NCBI GenBank assembly: GCA_029781035.1
Contig: JAKOXK010000001.1
Coordinates: 1-64,000, forward strand
Source of the DNA: Armatimonadota bacterium
GTDB taxonomy: Bacteria > Armatimonadota > Fimbriimonadia > Fimbriimonadales > Fimbriimonadaceae
Reading direction: 5' to 3'
DNA: 64,000 nt
Position 1 is the stretch's first letter. Each line of letters starts with the position of its first letter. This document shows positions 52,061 to 60,068 of this stretch, piece by piece. Under the pieces are notes generated by a model. That model did no database searches and was not told the DNA's origin. It saw nothing but the letters and a program-made list of their open reading frames with translations. The position numbers and the translations under genes were made by a program.

Positions 52061-54994
52061 TTAGCCGCGGCTTCCTGACTTGATCCGTCTCTTGGCGTCG
52101 AGCCAGCGAGCCACCTCGTCTGTCGTGATCCAACCGTCCTTGTCGGCGTCCATGGATTGGGCGACCGTCTCCGGCACGCCGGTACCGACCATCTCCTTCA
52201 CTGTGCATCTCTGCTTCGGTGTGGGCGAAGGTCCGGAGTAGTTGCCGGGCAGCGCGTCGTCGGACTGCAGGAAGTAGCTGCCAAAGAACGTGTAGTCCTC
52301 GATTCCGACCGACCCGTTGACTGAGAAATCAGCGTTGCCGCTCGGTTGGTTGATCACGCTGTTCAGCAGTTGGCTCGAGCCCCATTGGTAAGCGAAGACA
52401 CCAAAGTCGAGGATGTCGACGACTGAGTCTTCATTGGCATTGCCACCCCTCAGGACTACGGTCGGACCGGTGTACTGAGCGTTGCTGTCTTTGGCGAGAG
52501 TCACCTTCGTTCCCAAGGTGTGGACGGGATCCTTGGCCCACAGTTGCGTGACCGTGTGGGAGCAGTCCGGGACGCCGTCGAGCCCGTTCAACGTAACGGT
52601 TGCTGAGCCGCTGCTGAATGTGACGACCTTGTCGATCGAGACCGCGGTATTACCACCGCCACCACCGCCGATGACAAAGTGGATCCAGCGGTTGGCATTC
52701 GCCGACGTGCCCGCTAGTTGCAGCGTCACCGTGATCTGCGCTTTGTTCAGGGTGCCGGTCTGCTGTGAGGCATGGCCGACATTCAGGGCTCGGTCACTGG
52801 CCTGAGCGTCGAACTTCACCGTCCCGCAGGGAACGTTGACAGGCACGTTGTAGACGGCCTGGAACGTGTTCCCGCTGCCGGACGTCGTTGTCAGGGTCGT
52901 GGTCGAATTGTCGGCCCAAGTGATGGTGATGGTCGGACGGCCAAGCAGTCCTGTATGGTAGTCGCCTGCGTCGTCTGCCGAGACCGTGATAGTCATGGGC
53001 CCAGGAACGATGGTTCCGCTCCCGAGCAGGTTCCCTGCGCCTTGGGTTGCCGAGACGACAGACACCGCCGGGGCGGTGTTGTCAAGCAACACGACGTTCG
53101 AGGTCTGACGGATGCTCGGAATCACGTCACCGGACCCCGATGTGAAACGAGTCTTGATGCTCGAGTTTCCGTTGTCGGGATTGATCACGAGGTACGAGCT
53201 GCCCTGGCCGCTCGGTACGTAGGATCCGTTCGAATTGTCATAGGGCAGCACGGCCAATGTGGCGTTGCCCGAAGTTGGTGTCGGGTACGTGCCTGACGCC
53301 AAACCCTGCGTCAACGGGTTCAGAATGTGCTGATCGAACGGCAAGCCCGTGTAGTACGCGCCCACGACGGTGTTGTTGCTCGAGTCCTTCAGCGGATCCA
53401 GGATCTGGTAGCTGGTCGAAGTCAGGCCGCCGAAGGCCTGGAAGCCGTAGACCGGCTGAGTGAGGTTCGCCATGCCGATCCTCATCCCATAGGAACTCGG
53501 GTAGGTGACCGCGTTGTACACGTAGGAGGGCGTGAGATAGGGCATGTCGCAGTAGGCATAGACCGCGTTGACGTATGCAGACGTGGTGAAGTTGCTGACC
53601 TGGATGTTGCCCGCAGCGTTCGGCACGCCAGCCGCCGTGTACCCGGCGACAAATCCCTCACCGCCAGCGAGGGCGCTGCCAACGGTCATCGAGCCGAGGC
53701 TGACCGGTGAATAGTCGAGGGTCGCACCGTTCAACTTCACAACGCTCCCCGACAGGTTGCCGGAGCCATCGACGTGCACCCTCACTCGCACCTTGTTCAC
53801 GTCCGCGGGAACGGCGAACGCGGTTCCTCCGTCCGTGATGGTGTTTGTATTCATGTCGTCGGTCGAAAGTGAGACCTTGTAGCCGGTTCCGTCCCAATAG
53901 ACGCGGGCTCCGCGGAAGAACGTCGACCCGACGCCCAGTCCGAAGGTCTCCGTGTTCGTCGCCCAAGTACCACCGACATTCAAGTCGGCTTCGAAGTCAA
54001 AGCCAGAACTGATGTCGCCCGCACTCAGGGTGAGCGGAGTCGGCTTCTTGTATGCATCGGAGAACGGTGTGTACGTTCCCTCGTCGGTGCTGGCGACGTC
54101 TTGGCTCCGCTCGATCACTTGGTCGGAACCGTCCAACGGGAACGTCGCAGCGACGGCAGCGCCGCTGGTGCTCGATCCCGAGGAGGCCGACGTGTAACCG
54201 CCGTTGAGGTCGACAGGCAGGCCATTGAGCGGCTGTGGCTCGCTGGCTGTCTCCAAGTCGTCAAAGTAGACCGAATAGGGGTCCGTCTGGCTAAAGAGGT
54301 ACGACTCGAGCATGACGTCCCGGAAGCGCAGTGCCGGACCAAAGTAGTTCGGCGAGTTACCGACATAGCCGGTGCTGACTGTCTTCGTGTAGACGATGCT
54401 GCCGTCGATCGAGAACTCGATCATGCTGTTGGCCAAGCGCATCTGCACTGTGTGCCACGTGCCAGGAGTCGCTGGCACAGACAGGTCGATCCACCCTCCG
54501 TTCCAGTCGTCCCAGACTCGGAAGCGAGGCACAAGGCCTGAGGACGAGAAGCTGAAGATCGGATAGGCGGAGATATCGATCTCCGTGCCCGGATTGTTGT
54601 TCTTGCCGTCGTCGGCCGTCACCCAGATCGACGAGACGCGCTGCTTGGTGGCGGCGTCGGCAGGGATGTACATCTTGGCCCGGACGATCGTCGCTTCGGG
54701 ATTTTCGAGCAAGAGCGTGCGCCCTTGCCAGGAGTAAAAGCTGTTGACCGGCCCGCTTGGATCGAGAGCCAGCTCTAGCCGGTTGTCGCCGTCGAAATAC
54801 GTCTTCTGGAACTTCAATGGCGCATACCGGTCTGGTGACCAGTTCGTGTATGTCGCTGACCCGTTCGTCAAGCTCGGATCGGCGTCAAAGTGATTGACGA
54901 AGTAGTTGCTCGCCAAGGCGCCTTGGGCCAGCGCACCGGCAGCAAGTGCGCCGAACAGGGCGCGCTTGGTGTCCTTTCCTGTCCAATGTTGCAT
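52061..54994 (-). CDS. Giant secreted dockerin protein C with a lectin-like N-terminus
   Basis: A 977-residue exported protein. After the start MQHWTGKDTKRALFGALAAGALAQ the N-terminal module (about 25-250) looks like a concanavalin/LamG-type lectin: TWHTVQMRLANSMIEFSIDG, IVYTKTV and VYFDDLETAS. The shared modules follow: lectin-like (EGTYTPFSDAYKKPTP), cohesin-like (YGMRIGMANLTQPVYGFQAF), Ig-like (DNTAPAVSVVSATQGAGN), WIHFVIGGGGGG linker, dockerin (NANEDSVVDILD; DFSVNGSVGIED) and DADKDGWITTDE. It is closest to protein D in layout. The start is ATG 54994, preceded by a purine-rich GAGAG. Substrate or partner unknown. Confidence 0.84.
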   Translation of the reverse strand: MQHWTGKDTKRALFGALAAGALAQGALASNYFVNHFDADPSLTNGSATYTNWSPDRYAPLKFQKTYFDGDNRLELALDPSGPVNSFYSWQGRTLLLENPEATIVRAKMYIPADAATKQRVSSIWVTADDGKNNNPGTEIDISAYPIFSFSSSGLVPRFRVWDDWNGGWIDLSVPATPGTWHTVQMRLANSMIEFSIDGSIVYTKTVSTGYVGNSPNYFGPALRFRDVMLESYLFSQTDPYSVYFDDLETASEPQPLNGLPVDLNGGYTSASSGSSTSGAAVAATFPLDGSDQVIERSQDVASTDEGTYTPFSDAYKKPTPLTLSAGDISSGFDFEADLNVGGTWATNTETFGLGVGSTFFRGARVYWDGTGYKVSLSTDDMNTNTITDGGTAFAVPADVNKVRVRVHVDGSGNLSGSVVKLNGATLDYSPVSLGSMTVGSALAGGEGFVAGYTAAGVPNAAGNIQVSNFTTSAYVNAVYAYCDMPYLTPSYVYNAVTYPSSYGMRIGMANLTQPVYGFQAFGGLTSTSYQILDPLKDSSNNTVVGAYYTGLPFDQHILNPLTQGLASGTYPTPTSGNATLAVLPYDNSNGSYVPSGQGSSYLVINPDNGNSSIKTRFTSGSGDVIPSIRQTSNVVLLDNTAPAVSVVSATQGAGNLLGSGTIVPGPMTITVSADDAGDYHTGLLGRPTITITWADNSTTTLTTTSGSGNTFQAVYNVPVNVPCGTVKFDAQASDRALNVGHASQQTGTLNKAQITVTLQLAGTSANANRWIHFVIGGGGGGNTAVSIDKVVTFSSGSATVTLNGLDGVPDCSHTVTQLWAKDPVHTLGTKVTLAKDSNAQYTGPTVVLRGGNANEDSVVDILDFGVFAYQWGSSQLLNSVINQPSGNADFSVNGSVGIEDYTFFGSYFLQSDDALPGNYSGPSPTPKQRCTVKEMVGTGVPETVAQSMDADKDGWITTDEVARWLDAKRRIKSGSRG

Positions 54995-55036
54995 GTGGTT
55001 ACTCTCTTCTCTCGAACTCCAGTGTTCTTTGCACGG

Positions 55037-55065
55037 GCTGGGGACGGACACAGCCCGTCCCCAGC
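55037..55065 (-). terminator. GC-rich hairpin after dockerin gene D
   Basis: GCTGGGGACGG pairs with CCGTCCCCAGC over a seven-base loop, between the stop of gene D and the start of gene C. A U tract is absent. It may attenuate readthrough from D into C. Confidence 0.6.
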
Positions 55066-55074
55066 GGACTGGCT

Positions 55075-57969
55075 CTAGGGTTTGCCTCCTAGAGACAGGT
55101 GCTGCTTAATGACAAGCCATTGGGCCACTTCTTTGACCGTGATCCAACCGTCCTTGTCAGCGTCCATGGCTTGTGCGATCCCCTCGGGTACACCACCCAA
55201 GACCATCTCCTTGACTGTGCACTTGTCCTTCGGCTTCTGTTGCGGGCCATCGTAATTGCCCGGAAGCGGATCGTCGGCCGAAAGGAAGTGACCGACGCCA
55301 AAGAAGGTGTAGTCCACTGTCCCGACGTGACCGGAGCAGTCAAAGTCCGCGTTGCCGGGGTCGTTGACTGCACTGTTGACCGGCTCTGGCGAGCCCCACT
55401 GAACCGCGAACACGCCAAAGTCAAGGATGTCGATGACCGAGTCGCTGTTCGCGTTGCCTCCAAGGAGATGGAGATCCGCATGGCCGGTGTACTGACCGTC
55501 CCCACTCGTGTCGAGGCTCACGAGCCTCCCCAGAGTGTGCACAGGATCCTTGGCCCACAACTGAGTGAGCGTGTGCGTACAGTCAGGGACACCATCGAGA
55601 CCATTGAGGACCAAGTTCAACGCCTGTCCGCTCGTGAAGGTCACGAGCTTGTTGATCGTCACAGGTGTGTGGTTCGTGCCTCCACCGCCGACAACGAACT
55701 GGATCCAGCGGGTCGCGTTCGCCGACGTGCTGTCCAGGTAGAGGTTGCACGAGATGGTCGCGATATTGACGTTGAAGTTCGCAACCGCTGTGTTCGTGTT
55801 GCCGGAATCGTCCACGGCCGTGGCTGTGATCGTTGCCGGTCCGCAAGGGACTGTCGAGTCCAGGTTGAATGTAGCCGTATAGTCGTCGCCTTGATTCGCG
55901 CTCATCGCCAGGTTGGTGACGGAGCTGTCTGCCCACGTGATCTTCAGGGTCGGGAATCCGCTCAATCCTGAGGGCTTGGAACCCAAGTCCATGGCGCTCA
56001 CGTGGATCGTCATGGGCCCCTGCACTGCCAGTCCGCCAATGACGTTGCCTTGCGACTGGTTCGCGCTCGTGATGGAGACCGTCGGAGGCGTGAAGTCCGC
56101 GACCACTGTGTTCGATGTCTGCAGCAGGCTCGGCAGGAGTTGTCCGCCACCGTACAGGCTGAAGCGGGTCACAAACCCATGGCCGTTGTCGGCGGCGATG
56201 CCCAACGTGTTGGTGCACTCGCCCGAGACGCTGTAGGGCAGCCAAGCGAGCGCCGCACCCGTCTGAGTCCCCGAGGCACCGTAGGGCGACTGCCCTGAGG
56301 AAAGCCCGTTCGTACGCGGATCCAGGAAGTGCGTGGCAAACGGTGAGGCCGTGTAATAGGCGTTAGCGCTACCAAGGTCGACCAAGGATTGCGCCAGCGT
56401 CGAGGTGCCGAACGCCTGGAAGCCGACGACAGGGCTGGACACGTTGGCCATGCCAACGCGATAGACCGCCTGGTCACCCGACTTCAAATAAGGGTCGTCG
56501 GCAAACGCGTATAGGACGTTGTTCGTCGCCGAGGTTGTGAAGTGGCTCACTGTCGCCGTCGCTTGACCGCCTGTGAAAGCACTGTAGTCACGATCGAACG
56601 CCGTGTAGAAGTGCGCTGTCGCCATTCCCGACCCAGCTGTACAGTTGACCGACTGCGTCGTTCCTGGGGCCGTGCCGTCGAGTGTCGTCACGGTCATGAC
56701 CGCTGCGCCACCGCCATCGATGTCGAAGCGCACGAGGAACTTCGTCGCCCCGGTCGTATCGGCAGGGATCAACTGATCGTCCGTGCGCGTCGAAGCGTCG
56801 AAGCGGAATCCCGTTCCGGGGAACGGCAGGTCCACGACCGCCTCGCACAAGTCTCCGCTCGACGGATAGTTGGCGTTGCTGTCGTGGGCACCAACGATGA
56901 AGCTGGATCCGTCCCTCCAATTAGGATAGTAGTAGCCGTGCGTCAGGCTCCAGGTGCCCCCCAGGTCGACTTCAAACTGGAAGCTACGCCCTAGCAGGTT
57001 GACTTGGAGAGGGGTTGGTGGTTTCGTGGCGTGTGAGAACGGTGTGAAGCTGCCTTGGGTGGCGGGAACGTTGTTGCTCGACTCAGTCACGTCGACGAAA
57101 GTCTCTCCGCTGTTTCCGGTCGTCGCGGCCGCGCCATCGACTTGTTGGGTCGGACAAGAAGGCTCGTAGTAGTTACCGTTGAGGTCTACGGGCAGTCCCC
57201 ACGGATCGCCGCTAGGCATTGCCGAAATGTTGTCCCAGTAGACGTCGTAGTCGGCGTTGTAGTTCTTCGAGTTCATGATGACCCCGCTGAACTTGACCGA
57301 ACCGTACGTGCAGTTGTCCGTATAGACCAACTGTCCGTCGATGTAGGCTTCATACGCTGTCGGCGTCAGACGGATCTCGAAGTGGTGCCACTTGTCGACG
57401 TCGGCGTTGGTCAAAGCCTTGATGTTGACCCAGCCGGCAGTCGCATGGGCGCCATCGCCGGGGATCTGCCTTGTATCGTTGGTCCAGAACCGGAAATCAC
57501 CTGTCGTATCAGTCGTCTGCCCCACTGTCGAGTGATCGTTCGCTACATCCAAGATGGGATAACCCTGGATTGCGTTGGACCCGTCTACGGCGACGCCCCA
57601 GATACCAGTCCTCCGTTCGTTGCTCAAGAAGCTCGAGTCGACATAGACGTCGCCCGAAATCATCGTGTAGGTGCCGTTGTCCAAGACGAGCCAACGGCCT
57701 TGAGTGTTGTAAAACCCGTCGCTCTGGTGGTCGGCTGCGGCGATCCCGATGTGAAGCCGGTTGCCACTCAGCGCGTTTACACTTTCAAACGCAGCTGGCT
57801 TGTAACGATCGATACCCCAGATCGTGGTCGTCGCCGTGTTGCCAACGGGAACACTGCTGTCGAACGGATTTACAAAGTAGTTCGAGGCTCCTGCGGCCGC
57901 GGCCAGGCTCAGCGCCAAACCTGTGGCCAGCAATCCCCTCCTTGTCTTGCTGAATGAACGTACTGTCAT
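55075..57969 (-). CDS. Giant secreted dockerin protein D with a lectin-like N-terminus
   Basis: A 964-residue exported protein, the first of the four in transcription order. Signal: MTVRSFSKTRRGLLATGLALSLAAAAGA. Modules by residue: lectin/LamG-like 28-255 (WHHFEIRLTPTAYEAYIDG), second lectin-like 300-480 (TQGSFTPFSHATKPPTP), cohesin-like 484-624 (YRVGMANVSSPVVGFQAFG), Ig-like 627-737, sandwich linker 737-832, dockerin 836-897 (NANSDSVIDILD; DFDCSGHVGTVD) and EF-hand DADKDGWITVKE at about 935-946. The start is ATG 57969, with GGAGG eight bases upstream. It faces a regulator gene across 420 bases. Confidence 0.85.
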   Translation of the reverse strand: MTVRSFSKTRRGLLATGLALSLAAAAGASNYFVNPFDSSVPVGNTATTTIWGIDRYKPAAFESVNALSGNRLHIGIAAADHQSDGFYNTQGRWLVLDNGTYTMISGDVYVDSSFLSNERRTGIWGVAVDGSNAIQGYPILDVANDHSTVGQTTDTTGDFRFWTNDTRQIPGDGAHATAGWVNIKALTNADVDKWHHFEIRLTPTAYEAYIDGQLVYTDNCTYGSVKFSGVIMNSKNYNADYDVYWDNISAMPSGDPWGLPVDLNGNYYEPSCPTQQVDGAAATTGNSGETFVDVTESSNNVPATQGSFTPFSHATKPPTPLQVNLLGRSFQFEVDLGGTWSLTHGYYYPNWRDGSSFIVGAHDSNANYPSSGDLCEAVVDLPFPGTGFRFDASTRTDDQLIPADTTGATKFLVRFDIDGGGAAVMTVTTLDGTAPGTTQSVNCTAGSGMATAHFYTAFDRDYSAFTGGQATATVSHFTTSATNNVLYAFADDPYLKSGDQAVYRVGMANVSSPVVGFQAFGTSTLAQSLVDLGSANAYYTASPFATHFLDPRTNGLSSGQSPYGASGTQTGAALAWLPYSVSGECTNTLGIAADNGHGFVTRFSLYGGGQLLPSLLQTSNTVVADFTPPTVSITSANQSQGNVIGGLAVQGPMTIHVSAMDLGSKPSGLSGFPTLKITWADSSVTNLAMSANQGDDYTATFNLDSTVPCGPATITATAVDDSGNTNTAVANFNVNIATISCNLYLDSTSANATRWIQFVVGGGGTNHTPVTINKLVTFTSGQALNLVLNGLDGVPDCTHTLTQLWAKDPVHTLGRLVSLDTSGDGQYTGHADLHLLGGNANSDSVIDILDFGVFAVQWGSPEPVNSAVNDPGNADFDCSGHVGTVDYTFFGVGHFLSADDPLPGNYDGPQQKPKDKCTVKEMVLGGVPEGIAQAMDADKDGWITVKEVAQWLVIKQHLSLGGKP

Positions 57970-58388
57970 CCCCAATTCCTCCAAGGCCGGCCGAAAGGAC
58001 GAACGGCGTGCTATGAGGCCCCTGCCCCTTGTGACCACCTCCTAGCAATAAAAAACGTCGCTCATTTGAGCGGAGAACCAGCTCCAACGCCCTTACCGGA
58101 CCTGAGTCTTCCACCAGCGTGTCGGACTCTGCGTTACTCCGGATCGACCCCGAACCTTAGTCTCCGGCCAATCGGACCGGATGCATTATCCATCGTTTTC
58201 GAGCGTTTTTGCCATCCCACTTTTGCTGTCCTCTTTTTGGCGTACACGAAACGACGACACAGGCTCAAATTGGAGCGGCCACCCTAGAAGGCTCTCCAAA
58301 AAACCCCTCACCATACAGATAAGATCGCTATAATGTATGCCCCAATTGGCGGGCTCAATACGCTATAACCATTGGCGACAGGGCGGCG
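57970..58388. promoter_or_regulatory. Divergent control region of the dockerin cluster and regulator
   Basis: About 420 bases with no gene. On the minus strand a terminator-like hairpin (58050-58072) lies in the leader of gene D and is preceded by several inverted repeats (for example GAGTC/GACTC near 58105-58130 and CCGG repeats near 58140-58180), so attenuation or a riboswitch is possible. On the plus strand CGCTATAATG (58327-58336) and CGCTATAACC (58361-58370) are two -10-like boxes before the regulator. Confidence 0.55.
58050..58072 (-). terminator. Possible attenuator in the leader of dockerin gene D
   Basis: CGCTC-AAAT-GAGCG followed by ACG and six Us on the minus strand, about 80 bases before the start of gene D. 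The stem is only five base pairs, but the U tract is excellent. AGGAGG follows at 58039-58044 without a well-spaced start. Confidence 0.45.
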
Positions 58389-59024
58389 ATGCAAGGCGAA
58401 AACCTCGAATTCCTATCTGAGCGTGAAGCCGAGATCCTCCGGCTGGCCTCGGAAGGCTACACGGACAGCCAGATCGCGACCAGGATGGGAATCGGAACAG
58501 GAACAGTCAAGACTTATTGGTCAAGGCTCCGCGGCAAACTCTCGGCCAACAATCGGACAGAGGCCGTGGCCAAGGCAGCAAGATTGCTGGGTATTCGGGA
58601 GGCGCGCGCTGAGTCGAGGACCGACCCGCGAGTCGGTTGGTGGGAAGCCCTGGTCAATGTAGCGCCGCTATGCTTCGCCGTCGTTGACTCCGAAGGACTC
58701 GTCATTTCGTACAGCCAAGGTTGTCTGAAGATACGCGAGGAGTTTGTAGTGGGACGGCGGCTTACCGACCAGGTGCCACAATGGCTTGTATCCCCGTTAC
58801 GCAAAGCACTTGCTAACAATGTCGCTTCTAACTCACTTTTTCGTGCATTTTCGCAGGAATCGGATGGCAAGGAAAGTGTAGTTCAAGGCATCGTTTCGTC
58901 TGTCCTGGAAAACGGCGTTACTGTCGCAAGGGTGATCGTCTTCCTCGTCCAATCGCCCCGACATTCGCAGTTCCAAGCCTCGGTGTACGGTGCTCCAGAA
59001 CCCGAAGCCGACGGCGTCTCATGA
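58389..59024 (+). CDS. Regulator with N-terminal LuxR HTH and C-terminal PAS-like domain
   Basis: A 211-residue DNA-binding protein. The LuxR/FixJ-type HTH is at the N-terminus (about 8-65: LSEREAEILRLASEGYTDSQIA...TVKTYWSRLRGKL), opposite to the usual C-terminal position. Residues about 85-190 look like a PAS-type sensor (NVAPLCFAVVDSEGLVISYS, GRRLTDQVPQWLVSPLRKAL). No receiver domain is present. It is divergent from the dockerin cluster and could control it in response to a small molecule or redox cue; that link is inferred from position. Two TATAA-like boxes precede it. Start ATG 58389. Confidence 0.8.
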   Translation: MQGENLEFLSEREAEILRLASEGYTDSQIATRMGIGTGTVKTYWSRLRGKLSANNRTEAVAKAARLLGIREARAESRTDPRVGWWEALVNVAPLCFAVVDSEGLVISYSQGCLKIREEFVVGRRLTDQVPQWLVSPLRKALANNVASNSLFRAFSQESDGKESVVQGIVSSVLENGVTVARVIVFLVQSPRHSQFQASVYGAPEPEADGVS

Positions 59025-59237
59025 CAGTCCGTTCTTCCATGGTCTGCGGACCGTACCGTTGACCTCGTGAAGGCGCGTACGACTGCGCCATATCGCCGAG
59101 GCTCGCCCGTTGGCGACGGACGGTAGGCCCTGAGCTTCTCTCAGGAAACGAGTGTGGTCAGCCCCCCCCCGTGGCGAACCGGGGCGCCAGTACACTGGCC
59201 CGTTCGGGATATCCTTAGAACGAGCTGGCAAAGAACG

Positions 59238-60068
59238 ATGATCAGGTTCTCTCTCTCAGGATTTGGCGACGAGATCTCGGCTGACCTAGACGCCCAACTC
59301 GATGCCCTCAAAGCCCTCCGCATTTCTGCCTTGGACTTGCGGACTGCTTTCGGAAAGAACGTCTTAGCACTCACGAACGCGGAAGTGGATGAGATTGGTG
59401 CTCGTGTCCGCGGGCACGGGATGCGCGTCCAGTCGATCGGATCACCTGTCAACAAAGTGAAGTTCACACCTGAGGGAAGGAGCGATGAGCTTTCCAGGCT
59501 CCACAGGGCCAGTGAGATCGCCAAGCGTCTGGGAACGCAGAGAATCCGTGTGTTCACTCCCGAGACGGATCCCAATGGTGGACAAGAGGCGTGGCCCGAG
59601 ATCAAGATCTGGATGGCTCCACAGGTTCGCTATGCGCACGACAACTCTCTGGTGCTGCTTCACGAGAACGATGGTCGATTTTTCGGTGCGTTTCCAGGCA
59701 ACGCCCGCCTTCTGTTCCACGAGTTCGGCGGCCCACACTTCAAGGCCGTCTACGATCCCGGCAATGCGGTCCTGATCGGCACGAGGACAATGCGCGACTG
59801 GTTCCCTTGGATCCAGATCCACCTGGATACGATCCATGTCAAGGACGGCAAGCAGGCCGAAAACCGCTTTGTGAACCCTGGAACCGGGGACGGCGAGCTG
59901 AAGGAGATGTTCAGCTTTCTTGTCATGAACGGCTGGCATGGGCAACTCACGATGGAGCCGCATGCACAGATTGCCGGCGAGAATGGCGGATTCAGCGGTG
60001 AAGAGGCTTTTCGCACTGCCGTTGCTGCGCTCCGTGGCGTTCTCGACGCCGCCGGGGCCGAAGCATGA
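59238..60068 (+). CDS. Sugar phosphate isomerase/epimerase (TIM barrel)
   Basis: A 276-residue xylose-isomerase-like TIM-barrel protein: MIRFSLSGFGDEISADLDAQ, ALDLRTAFGKNV, VQSIGSPVNKVKF, LLHENDGRFFG, KAVYDPGNAVLIG, IHVKDGKQAENRFVNPGTGDG and LTMEPHAQ supply the metal-binding Glu, Asp, His and Glu. It overlaps the Gfo/Idh/MocA gene by four bases (ATGA); this enzyme pair is common in inositol or rare-sugar breakdown. The start at 59238 is chosen over a longer ORF whose extra 28 residues are not family-like. A run of nine Cs (59162-59170) lies upstream. Confidence 0.88.
   Translation: MIRFSLSGFGDEISADLDAQLDALKALRISALDLRTAFGKNVLALTNAEVDEIGARVRGHGMRVQSIGSPVNKVKFTPEGRSDELSRLHRASEIAKRLGTQRIRVFTPETDPNGGQEAWPEIKIWMAPQVRYAHDNSLVLLHENDGRFFGAFPGNARLLFHEFGGPHFKAVYDPGNAVLIGTRTMRDWFPWIQIHLDTIHVKDGKQAENRFVNPGTGDGELKEMFSFLVMNGWHGQLTMEPHAQIAGENGGFSGEEAFRTAVAALRGVLDAAGAEA

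Noticed and set aside
44814-57969. A classical cellulosome
   Set aside because: No scaffoldin with multiple cohesins and a cellulose-binding module, and no glycoside hydrolase among the dockerin proteins; the GH51 and GH115 genes elsewhere in the window lack dockerins.
57970-58388. Cyclic-di-GMP or other named riboswitch before dockerin gene D
   Set aside because: Inverted repeats and a terminator-like hairpin are present, but I could not place the conserved core of any known class, so only a generic attenuator is proposed.
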